A DNA stretch of 64,000 nucleotides, from assembly GCA_046294345.1 (NCBI GenBank), contig JBKBJT010000013.1:1-64000 (forward strand). The letters run 5' to 3'. The stretch comes from Ferrovibrio sp046294345. GTDB taxonomy: Bacteria > Pseudomonadota > Alphaproteobacteria > Ferrovibrionales > Ferrovibrionaceae. The notes under the pieces were generated by a model, which was given only the letters and a program-made list of their open reading frames with translations, searched no databases and was not told the origin of the DNA. Positions 17,320 to 25,651 of this stretch are shown here, one piece after another. The position numbers and the translations under genes are program-made. Positions within the stretch are counted from its first letter, which is position 1. Each line of letters opens with the position of its first letter.

Positions 17320-17934
17320 ATGGCCGGCCGTCCACGCAGCTTCGACCGGGCCGCCGCGCTGAAAAGCGCCATGGCGGTGTTCTGGCAGCGCGGCTACGAA
17401 GCCGCCTCGCTGAGCGACCTGACCAAGGCCATGGGCATCAACGCGCCCAGCCTCTATGCCGCCTTCGGCTGCAAGGAAAAACTGTTCGAGGAAGCGGTCG
17501 GGCTGTATCAGGCCACCGAGGGCGTGGCGGCCGGCCGCGCGCTGGACGAGCAGCCCACGGCGCGGCAATCCATCGAGGCGATGCTGCGCCGGCATGTGAC
17601 CGACTATACCGATCCGGCCAAGCCGGCCGGCTGCATGATCGTGCTGGCCGCCACCGTGGGCACGCCAGACAGCGCGCCGGTGCGCGAACTGCTGACCGGC
17701 TGCCGCCATCAGGCGCTGGCAGCCATCCAGGCCCGGATCCGGCGCGGCATGCGCGAGGGTGACGTGCCCGCCGGCACCGATGCGCGCCGGGTCGCCGCCT
17801 TCTACGCCACGGTGATCCAGGGCCTGTCGATCCAGGCCCGCGACGGCGCGCGGCGCGCCGATCTGCAGGCCGTGGTGGACGGCGCCATGGCCGCCTGGGA
17901 CGGGCTGGTGGGGAAGAAAAAAGCGCGATCCTGA
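17320..17934 (+). CDS. TetR-family regulator
   Basis: A 204-residue TetR/AcrR protein: MAGRPRSFDRAAAL start, helix-turn-helix with SLSDLTKAMGINAPSLYAAF at about residues 28-47, and a C-terminal ligand-binding helical domain. The ATG at 17320 has GGCAGGAA upstream; longer in-frame starts (ATG 17299, TTG 17251) would run into the operator region. It likely controls the divergent SDR. Confidence 0.9.
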   Translation: MAGRPRSFDRAAALKSAMAVFWQRGYEAASLSDLTKAMGINAPSLYAAFGCKEKLFEEAVGLYQATEGVAAGRALDEQPTARQSIEAMLRRHVTDYTDPAKPAGCMIVLAATVGTPDSAPVRELLTGCRHQALAAIQARIRRGMREGDVPAGTDARRVAAFYATVIQGLSIQARDGARRADLQAVVDGAMAAWDGLVGKKKARS

Positions 17935-17950
17935 GGCTGTAATTCCCGAC

Positions 17951-18032
17951 CGTCATGCTACGCCTAGGGCGTGGCATCCACGTTTTCGTTAAAGCTGACT
18001 CGTGGATGCTCGGGCCAAGCCCGAGCATGACG
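17951..18032. repeat. REP-like inverted pair (BIME-like)
   Basis: Two 32-base elements of the same design face each other: copy 1 at 17951-17982 on the minus strand and copy 2 at 18001-18032 on the plus strand. Both have the ends CGTGGATGC and GCATGACG around a short stem whose bases differ but stay complementary. They lie between the convergent tetR and puuE genes and may act as a two-way terminator or transcript stabiliser. Confidence 0.75.
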
Positions 18033-18049
18033 AAAAAGAAAAGAAAGCC

Positions 18050-19024
18050 TTAGCCCTTGAACGGATGCGCCTGCATCCAGTGGCGGGCGATGTCGATGCG
18101 GCGGGCGAACCACACCTTCTCGTGCCGCTGCATGTAGTCCATCAGCCGCGCCAGCGCCGCCGCCCGGCCGGGGCGGCCGATCAGCCGGCAATGCAGGGCC
18201 ACGGTCATCATCTTCGGCGCGCCGTCCTGCCCCTCGCGGTAGAGCAGGTCGAAGGCATCCTTCACATGGTTTTCGAAATCCGCGCCGGTGGCAAAGCCGT
18301 GCAGCTGGCCGAATTTCATGTCGTTGTTGTCGAAGGTGTAGGGCAGCATCAGCAGGGGCTTTTTGCCGATGCGGGTCCAGTAGGGCAGGTCGTCGTCGTA
18401 GGAATCCGAGCAATAGGCGAAGCCGCCGTCCTCGGCGACAAGCTTCAGCGTGTTGCCGGAAAGCCGCCCGGTATACCAGCCCAGCGGCCGTTCGCCGGTC
18501 GCCTGCCGGATCGCTTCGATGGCGAGCTTCATATGGGCGCGTTCGGTGGCCAGCGGTATCTTGCTGTAATCGAACCAGCGCCAGCCATGGCTGGCGACTT
18601 CATGGCCCTGCTCGTGCATCGCGGCGGCCGCTTCCGGGTAACGCGCCACCGCCATGCCCACGGCCCAGGAGGTGAACGGGATGCCGCGTTCGGCAAACAG
18701 GCGCAGGATGCGCCACAGGCCGGCGCGGCTGCCGTAGTCGTAGACCGATTCCACCTGTTCGTCGCGCATCTTCTCGCGCGGCGTGCCGCCGGGCACTTCA
18801 TGCAGGAAAACTTCCGAGGTGCGGTCGCCATGCAGGATGCTGCGTTCGCCGCCTTCCTCGTAATTCACCACGAAGCTGATCGCGATGCGCGCACCATTCG
18901 GCCATTTCGGATCAGGCGGATTGGGGCCATAACCCTTCAGGTCGCGCGGATAGGGCTTCGTCCCCAGCGCCTTCGCGACGATGTCGGGCACCTGCTTCTT
19001 CTTCGCGGCTTTTTTCTTCGCCAT
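18050..19024 (-). CDS. puuE: allantoinase, polysaccharide-deacetylase type
   Basis: A 324-residue PuuE-type allantoinase, which opens (S)-allantoin to allantoate without sequence relation to the amidohydrolase AllB. The NodB-like fold is visible: ISFVVNYEEGGERS near residues 48-61, the HEVASHGWRWFDYS metal/active-site segment near 140-153 and HCRLIGRPGRAAAL near 286. An extra lysine-rich N-terminus (AKKKAAKKKQ) precedes the usual start of homology. It is the last gene of an allC-M20-puuE operon, four bases after the M20 gene. Confidence 0.92.
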   Translation of the reverse strand: MAKKKAAKKKQVPDIVAKALGTKPYPRDLKGYGPNPPDPKWPNGARIAISFVVNYEEGGERSILHGDRTSEVFLHEVPGGTPREKMRDEQVESVYDYGSRAGLWRILRLFAERGIPFTSWAVGMAVARYPEAAAAMHEQGHEVASHGWRWFDYSKIPLATERAHMKLAIEAIRQATGERPLGWYTGRLSGNTLKLVAEDGGFAYCSDSYDDDLPYWTRIGKKPLLMLPYTFDNNDMKFGQLHGFATGADFENHVKDAFDLLYREGQDGAPKMMTVALHCRLIGRPGRAAALARLMDYMQRHEKVWFARRIDIARHWMQAHPFKG

Positions 19025-19028
19025 GGTT

Positions 19029-20267
19029 TCAGCCCAGCAGTTCGGCCAGCGTGCGCGCCACCACTTCGGTCGCCTTGTAGAGGTCGCTCAGCACCAGCTT
19101 CTCGTCGGCGCGGTGGCCATTGGCTTCCAGCAGGTTGCGCGGGCCGGCGCCATACAGCACGGTCTTCACGCCGGCGGCCGAATAATGCCGCGCGTCCGTG
19201 TACAGGGGGATGCCTTCCGTGCCCACAGGCTTGCCCATGATTTCGGTGGCGTTGCGGGTTAGGATATCGATCAGCTTTTCCACGCCCGGGACGATGCCGA
19301 AGGGCCGCGCCAGCATGATGCGGCTGACATGGGCGGTGATGCCGGGCAGGTCCTGTACCGTGCGGGAAATCAGGTTGCGCAGGTTGGCTTCCACCTGCTC
19401 GGGGTTCTCTTCCGGGATGATGCGGCGGTCGAGGCGCAGCGAGACTTTATCGGGCACCACGTTGGTATTGATGCCGCCCCTGATCAGGCCCACCACCAGC
19501 GAGGGCGAGGTGATGCCTTCGGTTTTCGAGTGAATGCCCGACAGGGTATCGCGATAGGCATACAGCGCACTCAGCACCTTGGTGGCGGCTTCCAGCGCGT
19601 CATGGCCGGTATCGGGCCGCGCGGCATGGGCCGACTTGCCGTTGACTGTCACTTCCAGATGCAGGCAGCCGTTATGGGCGGTGGTGACGGCATAGGAGAA
19701 ACCGGCCGAGAAGGCATAATCGGGTTTGCTGATACCCTGTTCGATCAGCCATTGCGGGCCGATGGCGCCGCCGGCCTCCTCGTCATAGGTCAGGTGCAGT
19801 TCGATGGTGCCGTTCAGCTTCCCGCCGGATGTCTCCAGCGCCAGCAGGGCATAGGCATAAGTGACGAAATCGGATTTCGACACCGCCACGCCGCGGCCAT
19901 ACATCACGCCATCCTTCACCACGGCCGCGTAAGGATCGACGCTCCAGCCCTCGCCGGGCGCCACCACGTCGCCATGGGCATTCAGGGCCACGATGGGCGC
20001 GCCGCTGCCGAATTTTTTGCGGATCACCAGATTGGTGCACGAGATCATGCCGTTCTGCTTCACCAGTTCCTCGGGCACCGGATGACGCTCGACGGTGAAG
20101 CCCAGTTTCTCCAGCAACTCGGCGGCGCGTTTGGCATGCGGGGCGCAGTCGCCAGGCGGATTGTCGGACGGCACCTTCACCAGCTCGGCCAGAAAGCCCT
20201 GCATATCGCCCTGGCGGGCGGCAATGAAATCGTGGATGGCCGCAGCGGTGGCCTTGTCGATGCTCAT
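19029..20267 (-). CDS. M20-family metallohydrolase (ArgE/DapE-like) in the allantoin operon
   Basis: A 412-residue zinc amidohydrolase of the M20 family. Metal and catalytic residues are seen in NAHGDVVAPG (His and Asp), TYDEEAGG (the Glu-Glu pair) and LEANGHRADE (late His), with a dimerisation/lid domain between. It looks like acetylornithine deacetylase or succinyl-diaminopimelate desuccinylase, but it sits between allC and puuE with 11 and 4 bp spacing. A nitrogen-releasing step of allantoin breakdown, such as hydrolysis of ureidoglycolate, is therefore plausible; this is inference from context. Confidence 0.85.
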   Translation of the reverse strand: MSIDKATAAAIHDFIAARQGDMQGFLAELVKVPSDNPPGDCAPHAKRAAELLEKLGFTVERHPVPEELVKQNGMISCTNLVIRKKFGSGAPIVALNAHGDVVAPGEGWSVDPYAAVVKDGVMYGRGVAVSKSDFVTYAYALLALETSGGKLNGTIELHLTYDEEAGGAIGPQWLIEQGISKPDYAFSAGFSYAVTTAHNGCLHLEVTVNGKSAHAARPDTGHDALEAATKVLSALYAYRDTLSGIHSKTEGITSPSLVVGLIRGGINTNVVPDKVSLRLDRRIIPEENPEQVEANLRNLISRTVQDLPGITAHVSRIMLARPFGIVPGVEKLIDILTRNATEIMGKPVGTEGIPLYTDARHYSAAGVKTVLYGAGPRNLLEANGHRADEKLVLSDLYKATEVVARTLAELLG

Positions 20268-20278
20268 GGAGAACTCGT

Positions 20279-21523
20279 TCAGTTGGCGGCGAAGGCGGGA
20301 TCGAAATGCTCGATGAAATGCAGCAGGGCGCGGGTGGCCAGTTCCACGTCGTCGGCCAGCACGGCCTCCAGCGGGTTGTGGCTGATGCCGCGCGTGCAGC
20401 GCATGAACATCATCGCCACCGGGCAGAGCGGCGCCAGCGTGGCGGCATCGTGCCCGGCACCCGACGGCAGCCGCATGGTGGGCAGATGCTGGGCCTTGAT
20501 GGCGGCTTCGGTCAGGTCCATCAGCTTGGGGTGGCAGGGCGTGGCCGTGCTTTTATACAGCTCAGTGACCGTGAAGGTCAGCTTGCGGCGGGCGCAGACC
20601 ATCTCGGTCTCGCGCATCACGGCGTCCACCGCCGCATCGCGCACATCGTCCTCGCCGGCACGGATGTCGATGGAGAATACAGCCTTGCCCGGAATCACGT
20701 TCATCGCGCCGGGCAGGGCCTCCAGCATGCCGACCGTGCCCACCAGCGTGGGCGTGCCGGTGCAGCGTTCCTCGATGAACTGCACGATCTCTGCCGCCGC
20801 CACCAGGGCATCCTGGCGTTGGCCCATCGGCACGGTGCCCGCATGGCCCGCCAGACCGGTGATCTCGACGCGCAGGCGGCGGGCGCCGGAAATCGCGGTC
20901 ACCACGCCCAGGGCGAGGCCTTCATTTTCCAGCACCGGACCCTGTTCGATATGCAGCTCGACAAAAGCAGCGATGCTGCCCGGCTGCCGGGCGCAGAAGC
21001 CCACCTTGTGCGGATCGAGGCCAAAGCTTTTGTAGGCCTCGCCCATGCTGACGCCCTGGCGGTCCTTCACCTCCAGGATGGCAGGATCGAAGGTGCCGGC
21101 GATGGCACGGCTGCCGGTCATCGAGGAGCCGAAGCGGGTGCCTTCCTCGTTGGCGAAGCCCACGACCTCGATGGCGAAGGGCATTCGCTTGCCGCGCCTG
21201 TGCAGGTCGGCCACGCAGGCAATCGGTGCGATCACACCCAGCATGCCGTCGTATTTGCCCGCATTGCGCACGGTGTCGAGATGCGAACCGGTCATCAGCG
21301 CCGGCGCCTTCGGATCGGTGCCGGCGTAGCGGCCCACCACGTTGCCGGCGCAATCGTGTTCCACTTCCATGCCGGCCTCGCGCATCCACTCGGCCACCCG
21401 CTCATGGGCCTGCTTTTGCTCGGGCACCAGGAAGGTGCGGACCAGGAAGTCGGGGCTTTCGCTGATCCGGCCCAGTTCGTCGAGCTGGGCCAGCATGCGG
21501 TCGGCAAAACGATTCGCGGCCAT
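20279..21523 (-). CDS. allC: allantoate amidohydrolase
   Basis: A 414-residue M20-type Zn/Mn amidohydrolase that hydrolyses allantoate to ureidoglycolate precursors with release of ammonia and CO2. Metal ligands appear in TGSHLDTV (His, Asp), FANEEGTRF (Glu pair), ELHIEQGPVLE and the late SGAGHDAATLAP; the G-H-A-G-T segment of the dimer domain is present. The close relatives N-carbamoyl-L-amino-acid hydrolase and ureidoglycolate hydrolase share these motifs, but operon linkage with puuE favours AllC. The ATG ending at 21523 follows AAGGAT. It is the first gene of allC-M20-puuE. Confidence 0.88.
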   Translation of the reverse strand: MAANRFADRMLAQLDELGRISESPDFLVRTFLVPEQKQAHERVAEWMREAGMEVEHDCAGNVVGRYAGTDPKAPALMTGSHLDTVRNAGKYDGMLGVIAPIACVADLHRRGKRMPFAIEVVGFANEEGTRFGSSMTGSRAIAGTFDPAILEVKDRQGVSMGEAYKSFGLDPHKVGFCARQPGSIAAFVELHIEQGPVLENEGLALGVVTAISGARRLRVEITGLAGHAGTVPMGQRQDALVAAAEIVQFIEERCTGTPTLVGTVGMLEALPGAMNVIPGKAVFSIDIRAGEDDVRDAAVDAVMRETEMVCARRKLTFTVTELYKSTATPCHPKLMDLTEAAIKAQHLPTMRLPSGAGHDAATLAPLCPVAMMFMRCTRGISHNPLEAVLADDVELATRALLHFIEHFDPAFAAN

Positions 21524-21555
21524 GAATGCGATCCTTGCGGAAATGTCGGCTGGGG

Positions 21556-21567
21556 ATTGTATACAGT
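21556..21567. promoter_or_regulatory. GTATAC-type operator between allC and glycerate kinase
   Basis: ATTGTATACAGT, a near-perfect palindrome, lies 33 bp upstream of allC and about 90 bp upstream of the divergent glycerate kinase gene. It matches the sites before gntR/benE and puuD. Confidence 0.6.
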
Positions 21568-21654
21568 TTCCCGACGATAACACCGCCGCCCGCCTCTGGC
21601 CAAGTCTGGCGGCATGGATTAGCCATGAGTGCACGGGGGAATTGTGGAAAACCG

Positions 21655-22920
21655 ATGTTTGATCCCGAAACGCTGCTGAAAGCCATGTTCGACGCGGCGC
21701 GCGCCGCCGCCGACCCGGCCGTCTGCCTGCCGCCGCACCTGCCCGCGCCGCCGAAAGGTCGCACCGTGGTGGTGGGGGCCGGCAAGGCGGCCGCCAGCAT
21801 GGCGCAGGCGCTGGAGCGGCACTGGCCGGAAGACGCGCCGCTGGAGGGCATCGTGGTCACGCGCTACGGCCATGACCTGCCCTGCGAGCGCATCGTGGTG
21901 GTGGAGGCCGCGCATCCGGTGCCCGATTCCGCCGGCGAAAAGGCGGCCGAGCTGATCCTGCGCAAGGTGCGGGGCCTGGGCGCGGAGGATCTGGTGATCT
22001 GTCTGATCTCGGGCGGCGGCTCGGCCCTGCTGGCGCTGCCCGCGCCGGGTCTGACGCTGGCCGACAAACAGGCGGTGAACCAGGCCCTGCTGAAATCGGG
22101 CGCCAACATTGCCGAAATGAACTGCGTGCGGAAACATCTCTCCGCCATCAAGGGCGGGCGGCTGGCGGCGGCAGCCGCGCCGGCGCGGCTGGTGTCGCTG
22201 CTGATCTCCGATGTGCCGGGCGACGATCCGGCGGTGATCGCCTCGGGCCCCACCGTGCCCGATCCCACCAGCTTCGCCGATGCCCGCGCGGTGATCGAGA
22301 AATACGGCATCGACCTGCCGCCGGCGGTGCAGAAGCATCTGCAGGCCGGCAAAGGCGAAACGCCCAAACCCGGCGATGCCGCCTTCGCCAATACGCAGAC
22401 CATTCTGGTCGCCACGCCGCAGATGGCATTGGAAGCGGTCGCCAAGGTGGCGCGCGAGGCAGGCATCAAACCGCTGATCCTGGGCGATGCCATCGAAGGC
22501 GAGGCGCGCGAGGTGGCCATTGTGATGGCCGGCATCGTGCGGCAGGTGCGCCGCCATGGCCAGCCGGCCGGTGTGCCCTGCGTGCTGCTCTCGGGCGGCG
22601 AGACGACGGTGACTTTGCGCGGCAAGGGCCGCGGCGGCCGCAATGCCGAATTCCTCTGCGCGCTGGCCGTGGCGCTGGATGGGATGGAGAATGTGTACGC
22701 ATTGGCGGCCGATACCGACGGTATCGACGGCAGCGAGGACAATGCCGGCGCGCTTCTGGCGCCCGACAGCATCCTGCGCGCGGCGCTCAAGGGCATCGAT
22801 GCGAAAGCCTGTCTGGCGGACAACGATGGCTACGGTTTCTTCCAGGCGGCCGGCGGTCTGGTCACCACCGGCCCGACGCTGACCAACGTCAACGATTTCC
22901 GCGCGATTCTGATTCTGTAG
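21655..22920 (+). CDS. ttuD: glycerate 2-kinase (GckA/TtuD, MOFRL family)
   Basis: A 421-residue MOFRL-family kinase that phosphorylates D-glycerate to 2-phosphoglycerate; older annotation calls it hydroxypyruvate reductase. The N-terminal domain has VVVGAGKAAASMAQ, CLISGGGSALL and NCVRKHLSAIKGGRLA; the C-terminal MOFRL domain has LLSGGETTVTLRGKGRGGRN and DTDGIDGSEDNAGA. Placed divergently from allC with a shared operator, it probably channels glyoxylate-derived glycerate from allantoin into central metabolism. The ATG at 21655 is chosen; one at 21625 is possible. Confidence 0.9.
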   Translation: MFDPETLLKAMFDAARAAADPAVCLPPHLPAPPKGRTVVVGAGKAAASMAQALERHWPEDAPLEGIVVTRYGHDLPCERIVVVEAAHPVPDSAGEKAAELILRKVRGLGAEDLVICLISGGGSALLALPAPGLTLADKQAVNQALLKSGANIAEMNCVRKHLSAIKGGRLAAAAAPARLVSLLISDVPGDDPAVIASGPTVPDPTSFADARAVIEKYGIDLPPAVQKHLQAGKGETPKPGDAAFANTQTILVATPQMALEAVAKVAREAGIKPLILGDAIEGEAREVAIVMAGIVRQVRRHGQPAGVPCVLLSGGETTVTLRGKGRGGRNAEFLCALAVALDGMENVYALAADTDGIDGSEDNAGALLAPDSILRAALKGIDAKACLADNDGYGFFQAAGGLVTTGPTLTNVNDFRAILIL

Positions 22921-23017
22921 ACTCGACAGCATCGTGATGCCGTCGCCGTGGGGCTTGCAGGGGCCGCGCCGCTCGTTTCTCATGCCCCAAAGCGAATCAG
23001 CCCAGACGGAGTTGGCC

Positions 23018-23683
23018 ATGCATATCGAACCCGGCATCATCGACGCGGCGCGCCTGACCGGCGCCAATCTCGCCGCCGCCGGCCTGCTGGCGACCCAGGC
23101 GAAAGGGCTGATCCGCGTGCCGCAACAGATCGTGCAGCAGGGGGTGAAGACCCTGCTGGCGGCTTCGGTGTTTTCCGTGCTGATGCAGGTCTGGCACCTG
23201 CCGGTCGGGCCGTCGGAACTGCACCTGATCGGCGCCACCACCGTCTACCTGCTGTTCGGCTTCACACCCACGCTGCTGGGCTTCGGCCTCGGGCTGCTGC
23301 TGCAGGCCGTTCTGTTCGAGCCGCAGGATCTGCTGCATCTGGGCGTCAACACGCTGTCGCTCGGCCTGCCGCTGGTGGCCATGCATGCCACGTTCGGCCG
23401 GCGGCTGTTCGCGGTGAACGCCGCCGAACGCTTCACGCTGCTGCGCGTGCTGCGGCTGGATGCGGTCTATTATGCCGGCGTGGTCGCCATGGTCGGCTTC
23501 TGGCTGCTGCTCTCCACCGATGCCTTCGCCATGGCCGACTGGGCGCGCTGGGCCCTGGCCTATATGCCCATCCTGCTGCTGGAGGCGATGCTGTCCTTCA
23601 TCGCCGTCAGTGTGATCGGCCGCTGGCGCCACCGCGCGCCGGTGCAGGTTTATACCGAACTGGGCCGGCTGCGCCTGGCCTGA
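23018..23683 (+). CDS. CbiM-like energy-coupling-factor permease component
   Basis: A 221-residue membrane protein with about six hydrophobic segments and an N-terminus MHIEPG resembling CbiM/NikM-type metal-transport substrate components, where the N-terminal Met-His takes part in metal binding. The ATG at 23018 with GGAG upstream gives exactly this N-terminus. No ATPase or T-component genes are adjacent, so it is a solo component. Cobalt or nickel uptake is the family expectation; the substrate is unproven. It starts about 100 bp after the glycerate kinase gene. Confidence 0.75.
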   Translation: MHIEPGIIDAARLTGANLAAAGLLATQAKGLIRVPQQIVQQGVKTLLAASVFSVLMQVWHLPVGPSELHLIGATTVYLLFGFTPTLLGFGLGLLLQAVLFEPQDLLHLGVNTLSLGLPLVAMHATFGRRLFAVNAAERFTLLRVLRLDAVYYAGVVAMVGFWLLLSTDAFAMADWARWALAYMPILLLEAMLSFIAVSVIGRWRHRAPVQVYTELGRLRLA

Positions 23684-23690
23684 AAACAAA

Positions 23691-23709
23691 GGCCGGGCTT
23701 GACCCGGCC
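23691..23709. repeat. short GC hairpin after the CbiM-like gene
   Basis: GGCCGGG and CCCGGCC pair around a five-base loop just downstream of the stop codon. There is no T-run; it resembles the cores of dispersed alphaproteobacterial palindromes. Confidence 0.4.
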
Positions 23710-23726
23710 GCCGGCCGCGTCATGCT

Positions 23727-23754
23727 GGCGGAACCTGATCTGACCGGTTCCGCC
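23727..23754. promoter_or_regulatory. inverted repeat abutting the serine-hydrolase start
   Basis: GGCGGAACC (23727-23735) and GGTTCCGCC (23746-23754) form a perfect 9-bp stem with a ten-base loop that ends two bases before the ATG at 23757. It would occlude the ribosome-binding region if formed in the transcript, or it may be a protein-binding site. Confidence 0.5.
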
Positions 23755-23756
23755 GC

Positions 23757-25061
23757 ATGCCGCCCATTTCCTTTCGCCTGCTTCTGCTGCTGCCGCTCGC
23801 GCTGGCGGGCTGCCGCGACATGCAGTCCGGTCATGCGCTGCTCAGCACCGTGCCGGCCGCGTCCATCGCCGCCCCGGCCGAGCCGCATTTCAATCCGGGC
23901 GGGCCTCAGCTTTCCAGCTACACCGATGCCGGCGGCCAGTTCCAGATTGCCAGCCGCCGCACCTGGTGGCAGACCAGTCACAGCGTCGATGGTTTCTCGC
24001 GGCTGGACCAGATCCTGTCGGCCAACACGGTCCGCAAACCGGAAACGCCCAGCCCATGGCGCCGTGCTACCGGCGGGCCGACAATCACCTATGCCATGCA
24101 GCAGACCGGCAGCCGCCGCTTCACCATCGACGACTATCTGGCGCGCAATCCGGCCACCGGCCTGCTGATCGCCCAGGGCGACACCATCCATGTCGAACGT
24201 TACCAGTATGGCCGCACCGACGCGCACCGGTTGACGTCGTTCTCGATGGCCAAGACGGTGACGGCGCTGCTGGTCGGTCTGGCCGTGGCCGATGGCGCGA
24301 TTGCCGCCATCGACGATCCGGCCGAGCGTTACGTGCCCGAGCTGAAGGACAGCGAATATGGCCGCACGCCGATCCGGCATCTGCTCACCATGTCGTCGGG
24401 CGTGCGGTTCGACGAGGATTATTCCGGCCGCGACGATGTCAGCCGCATGGTCGCCGCCATGATGTTCCCGCAGGCGCGGGGCGGACCGGCCGCCGTGCGG
24501 CAGTTCAACGACCGCATCGCGCCGCCGGGCCAGCGCTGGTCCTATGCCTCGGCCGAGACGCAGGTGCTGGGCCTGGTGCTGCGGGCGGCGATCAAGCGTC
24601 CCATCGCCGAGTATCTGTCGGAACGCATCTGGCAGCCGATCGGCGCGGAGTCTGACGCAAGCTGGGTGGTCGATGGCTCGGGCCAGGAAGCCACCTTCGC
24701 CTATTTCAATGCCGTGCTGCGCGATTATGCGCGCCTGGGCATGCTGCTGGCCAATGGTGGTCGCGTTGGAGGCCATCAAGTCATCCCCGAGGCCTGGCTG
24801 CGCGAGATGACGCGGGCGCATTTCTCCAGCACGCAGACCGGCCGCTGGTTCGGCTATGGCTTCCAGACCTGGATATTCCCCGACAATGACGGCAGCTTCG
24901 CCCTGCTGGGTGTGCGCGGCCAGGCGATCTATGTCGATCCGGCGCGGCGGCTGGTGATGGTGCATACCGCCGTGCGGCCACAGGCGCGCGATCCCGGCGG
25001 CGCCGAGGCCACGGCCCTGTGGCGCGGCGTGAAGGCGGCGTTTGCGACAGTATCGCCGTGA
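23757..25061 (+). CDS. lipoprotein serine hydrolase, beta-lactamase class C fold
   Basis: A 434-residue exported lipoprotein (lipobox LALAGC near residue 19) with a class C beta-lactamase/DD-peptidase/esterase domain. The nucleophile motif is Ser163-Met-Ala-Lys166, followed by the Tyr-x-Ser-like YAS near residue 263; a late GxG-type segment replaces the KTG box. Members are esterases, peptidases or 6-aminohexanoate-dimer hydrolases. It stands in the same direction as the purine genes but shows no clear functional link to them. Confidence 0.87.
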   Translation: MPPISFRLLLLLPLALAGCRDMQSGHALLSTVPAASIAAPAEPHFNPGGPQLSSYTDAGGQFQIASRRTWWQTSHSVDGFSRLDQILSANTVRKPETPSPWRRATGGPTITYAMQQTGSRRFTIDDYLARNPATGLLIAQGDTIHVERYQYGRTDAHRLTSFSMAKTVTALLVGLAVADGAIAAIDDPAERYVPELKDSEYGRTPIRHLLTMSSGVRFDEDYSGRDDVSRMVAAMMFPQARGGPAAVRQFNDRIAPPGQRWSYASAETQVLGLVLRAAIKRPIAEYLSERIWQPIGAESDASWVVDGSGQEATFAYFNAVLRDYARLGMLLANGGRVGGHQVIPEAWLREMTRAHFSSTQTGRWFGYGFQTWIFPDNDGSFALLGVRGQAIYVDPARRLVMVHTAVRPQARDPGGAEATALWRGVKAAFATVSP

Positions 25062-25128
25062 GGTGATGGCTGGCCCCGGCTGCGCGGGATACGCTATAGA
25101 AGGGCGACGACAAGGAGAGCCTGTAGCC

Positions 25129-25641
25129 GTGACCGTAACCCTGGCCGATCTCAACCGCATGTCTGGTGCCGATTTCGTGGCGAGCTTAAGCGGCATCTTC
25201 GAACATTCGCCCTGGGTGGCCGAGCGCGTGGCCGGCCGGCGGCCGTTTTCCAGCCTCGACAGCCTGCATGGCGCCATGGTGGAGGCGATGTGGGCCGCGA
25301 GCGACGAGGAAAAACTCAAGCTGCTGCGCGCCCACCCCCAGTTGGCGGGCAAGGAGGCCGAGGCCGGCACGCTGACCGCGCATTCGACGAATGAGCAGGA
25401 CAGCGTCGGCCTGACGCGGCTGACGCCAGAGGAAAAGGCGCGCATCAAGACGCTGAACGCGACCTATCTGGAAAAACACGGCTTCCCCTTCATCATCGCG
25501 GTGAAGCTGCGCACCAAGGCGCAGATTTTTGCCGCCTTCGAACAGCGCATCGGCAACGACCGCACCACGGAATTCACCACGGCGCTGTCGGAAGTGGGCA
25601 AGATCGCCCGCATCCGGCTCGAAGCGCTGCTGGGCCTTTAA
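25129..25641 (+). CDS. uraD: 2-oxo-4-hydroxy-4-carboxy-5-ureidoimidazoline (OHCU) decarboxylase
   Basis: A 170-residue all-helical decarboxylase that converts OHCU stereospecifically to (S)-allantoin, the step after UraH in urate breakdown. Family motifs are LNRMSGADFVASLSGIFEHS near the start, LLRAHPQLAGK with the catalytic His near residue 70, and FPFIIAVKLRTK near 120. I start at the GTG at 25129 with AAGGAGAG upstream; a longer frame would overlap the preceding gene. It is followed by uraH (10 bp) and guaD (3 bp), forming a tight operon. Confidence 0.94.
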   Translation: MTVTLADLNRMSGADFVASLSGIFEHSPWVAERVAGRRPFSSLDSLHGAMVEAMWAASDEEKLKLLRAHPQLAGKEAEAGTLTAHSTNEQDSVGLTRLTPEEKARIKTLNATYLEKHGFPFIIAVKLRTKAQIFAAFEQRIGNDRTTEFTTALSEVGKIARIRLEALLGL

Positions 25642-25651
25642 GGAGAGAAGA

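Noticed and set aside
19329..21035. A 568-codon open frame antisense to the M20 hydrolase and allC
   Set aside because: It spans two well-supported genes on the other strand, and its translation has shadow composition with no domain.
21619..25448. Two very long minus-strand frames opposite glycerate kinase and the serine hydrolase
   Set aside because: They are rich in Arg, His, Gln and Ala with no motifs, while the plus-strand proteins carry complete catalytic signatures.
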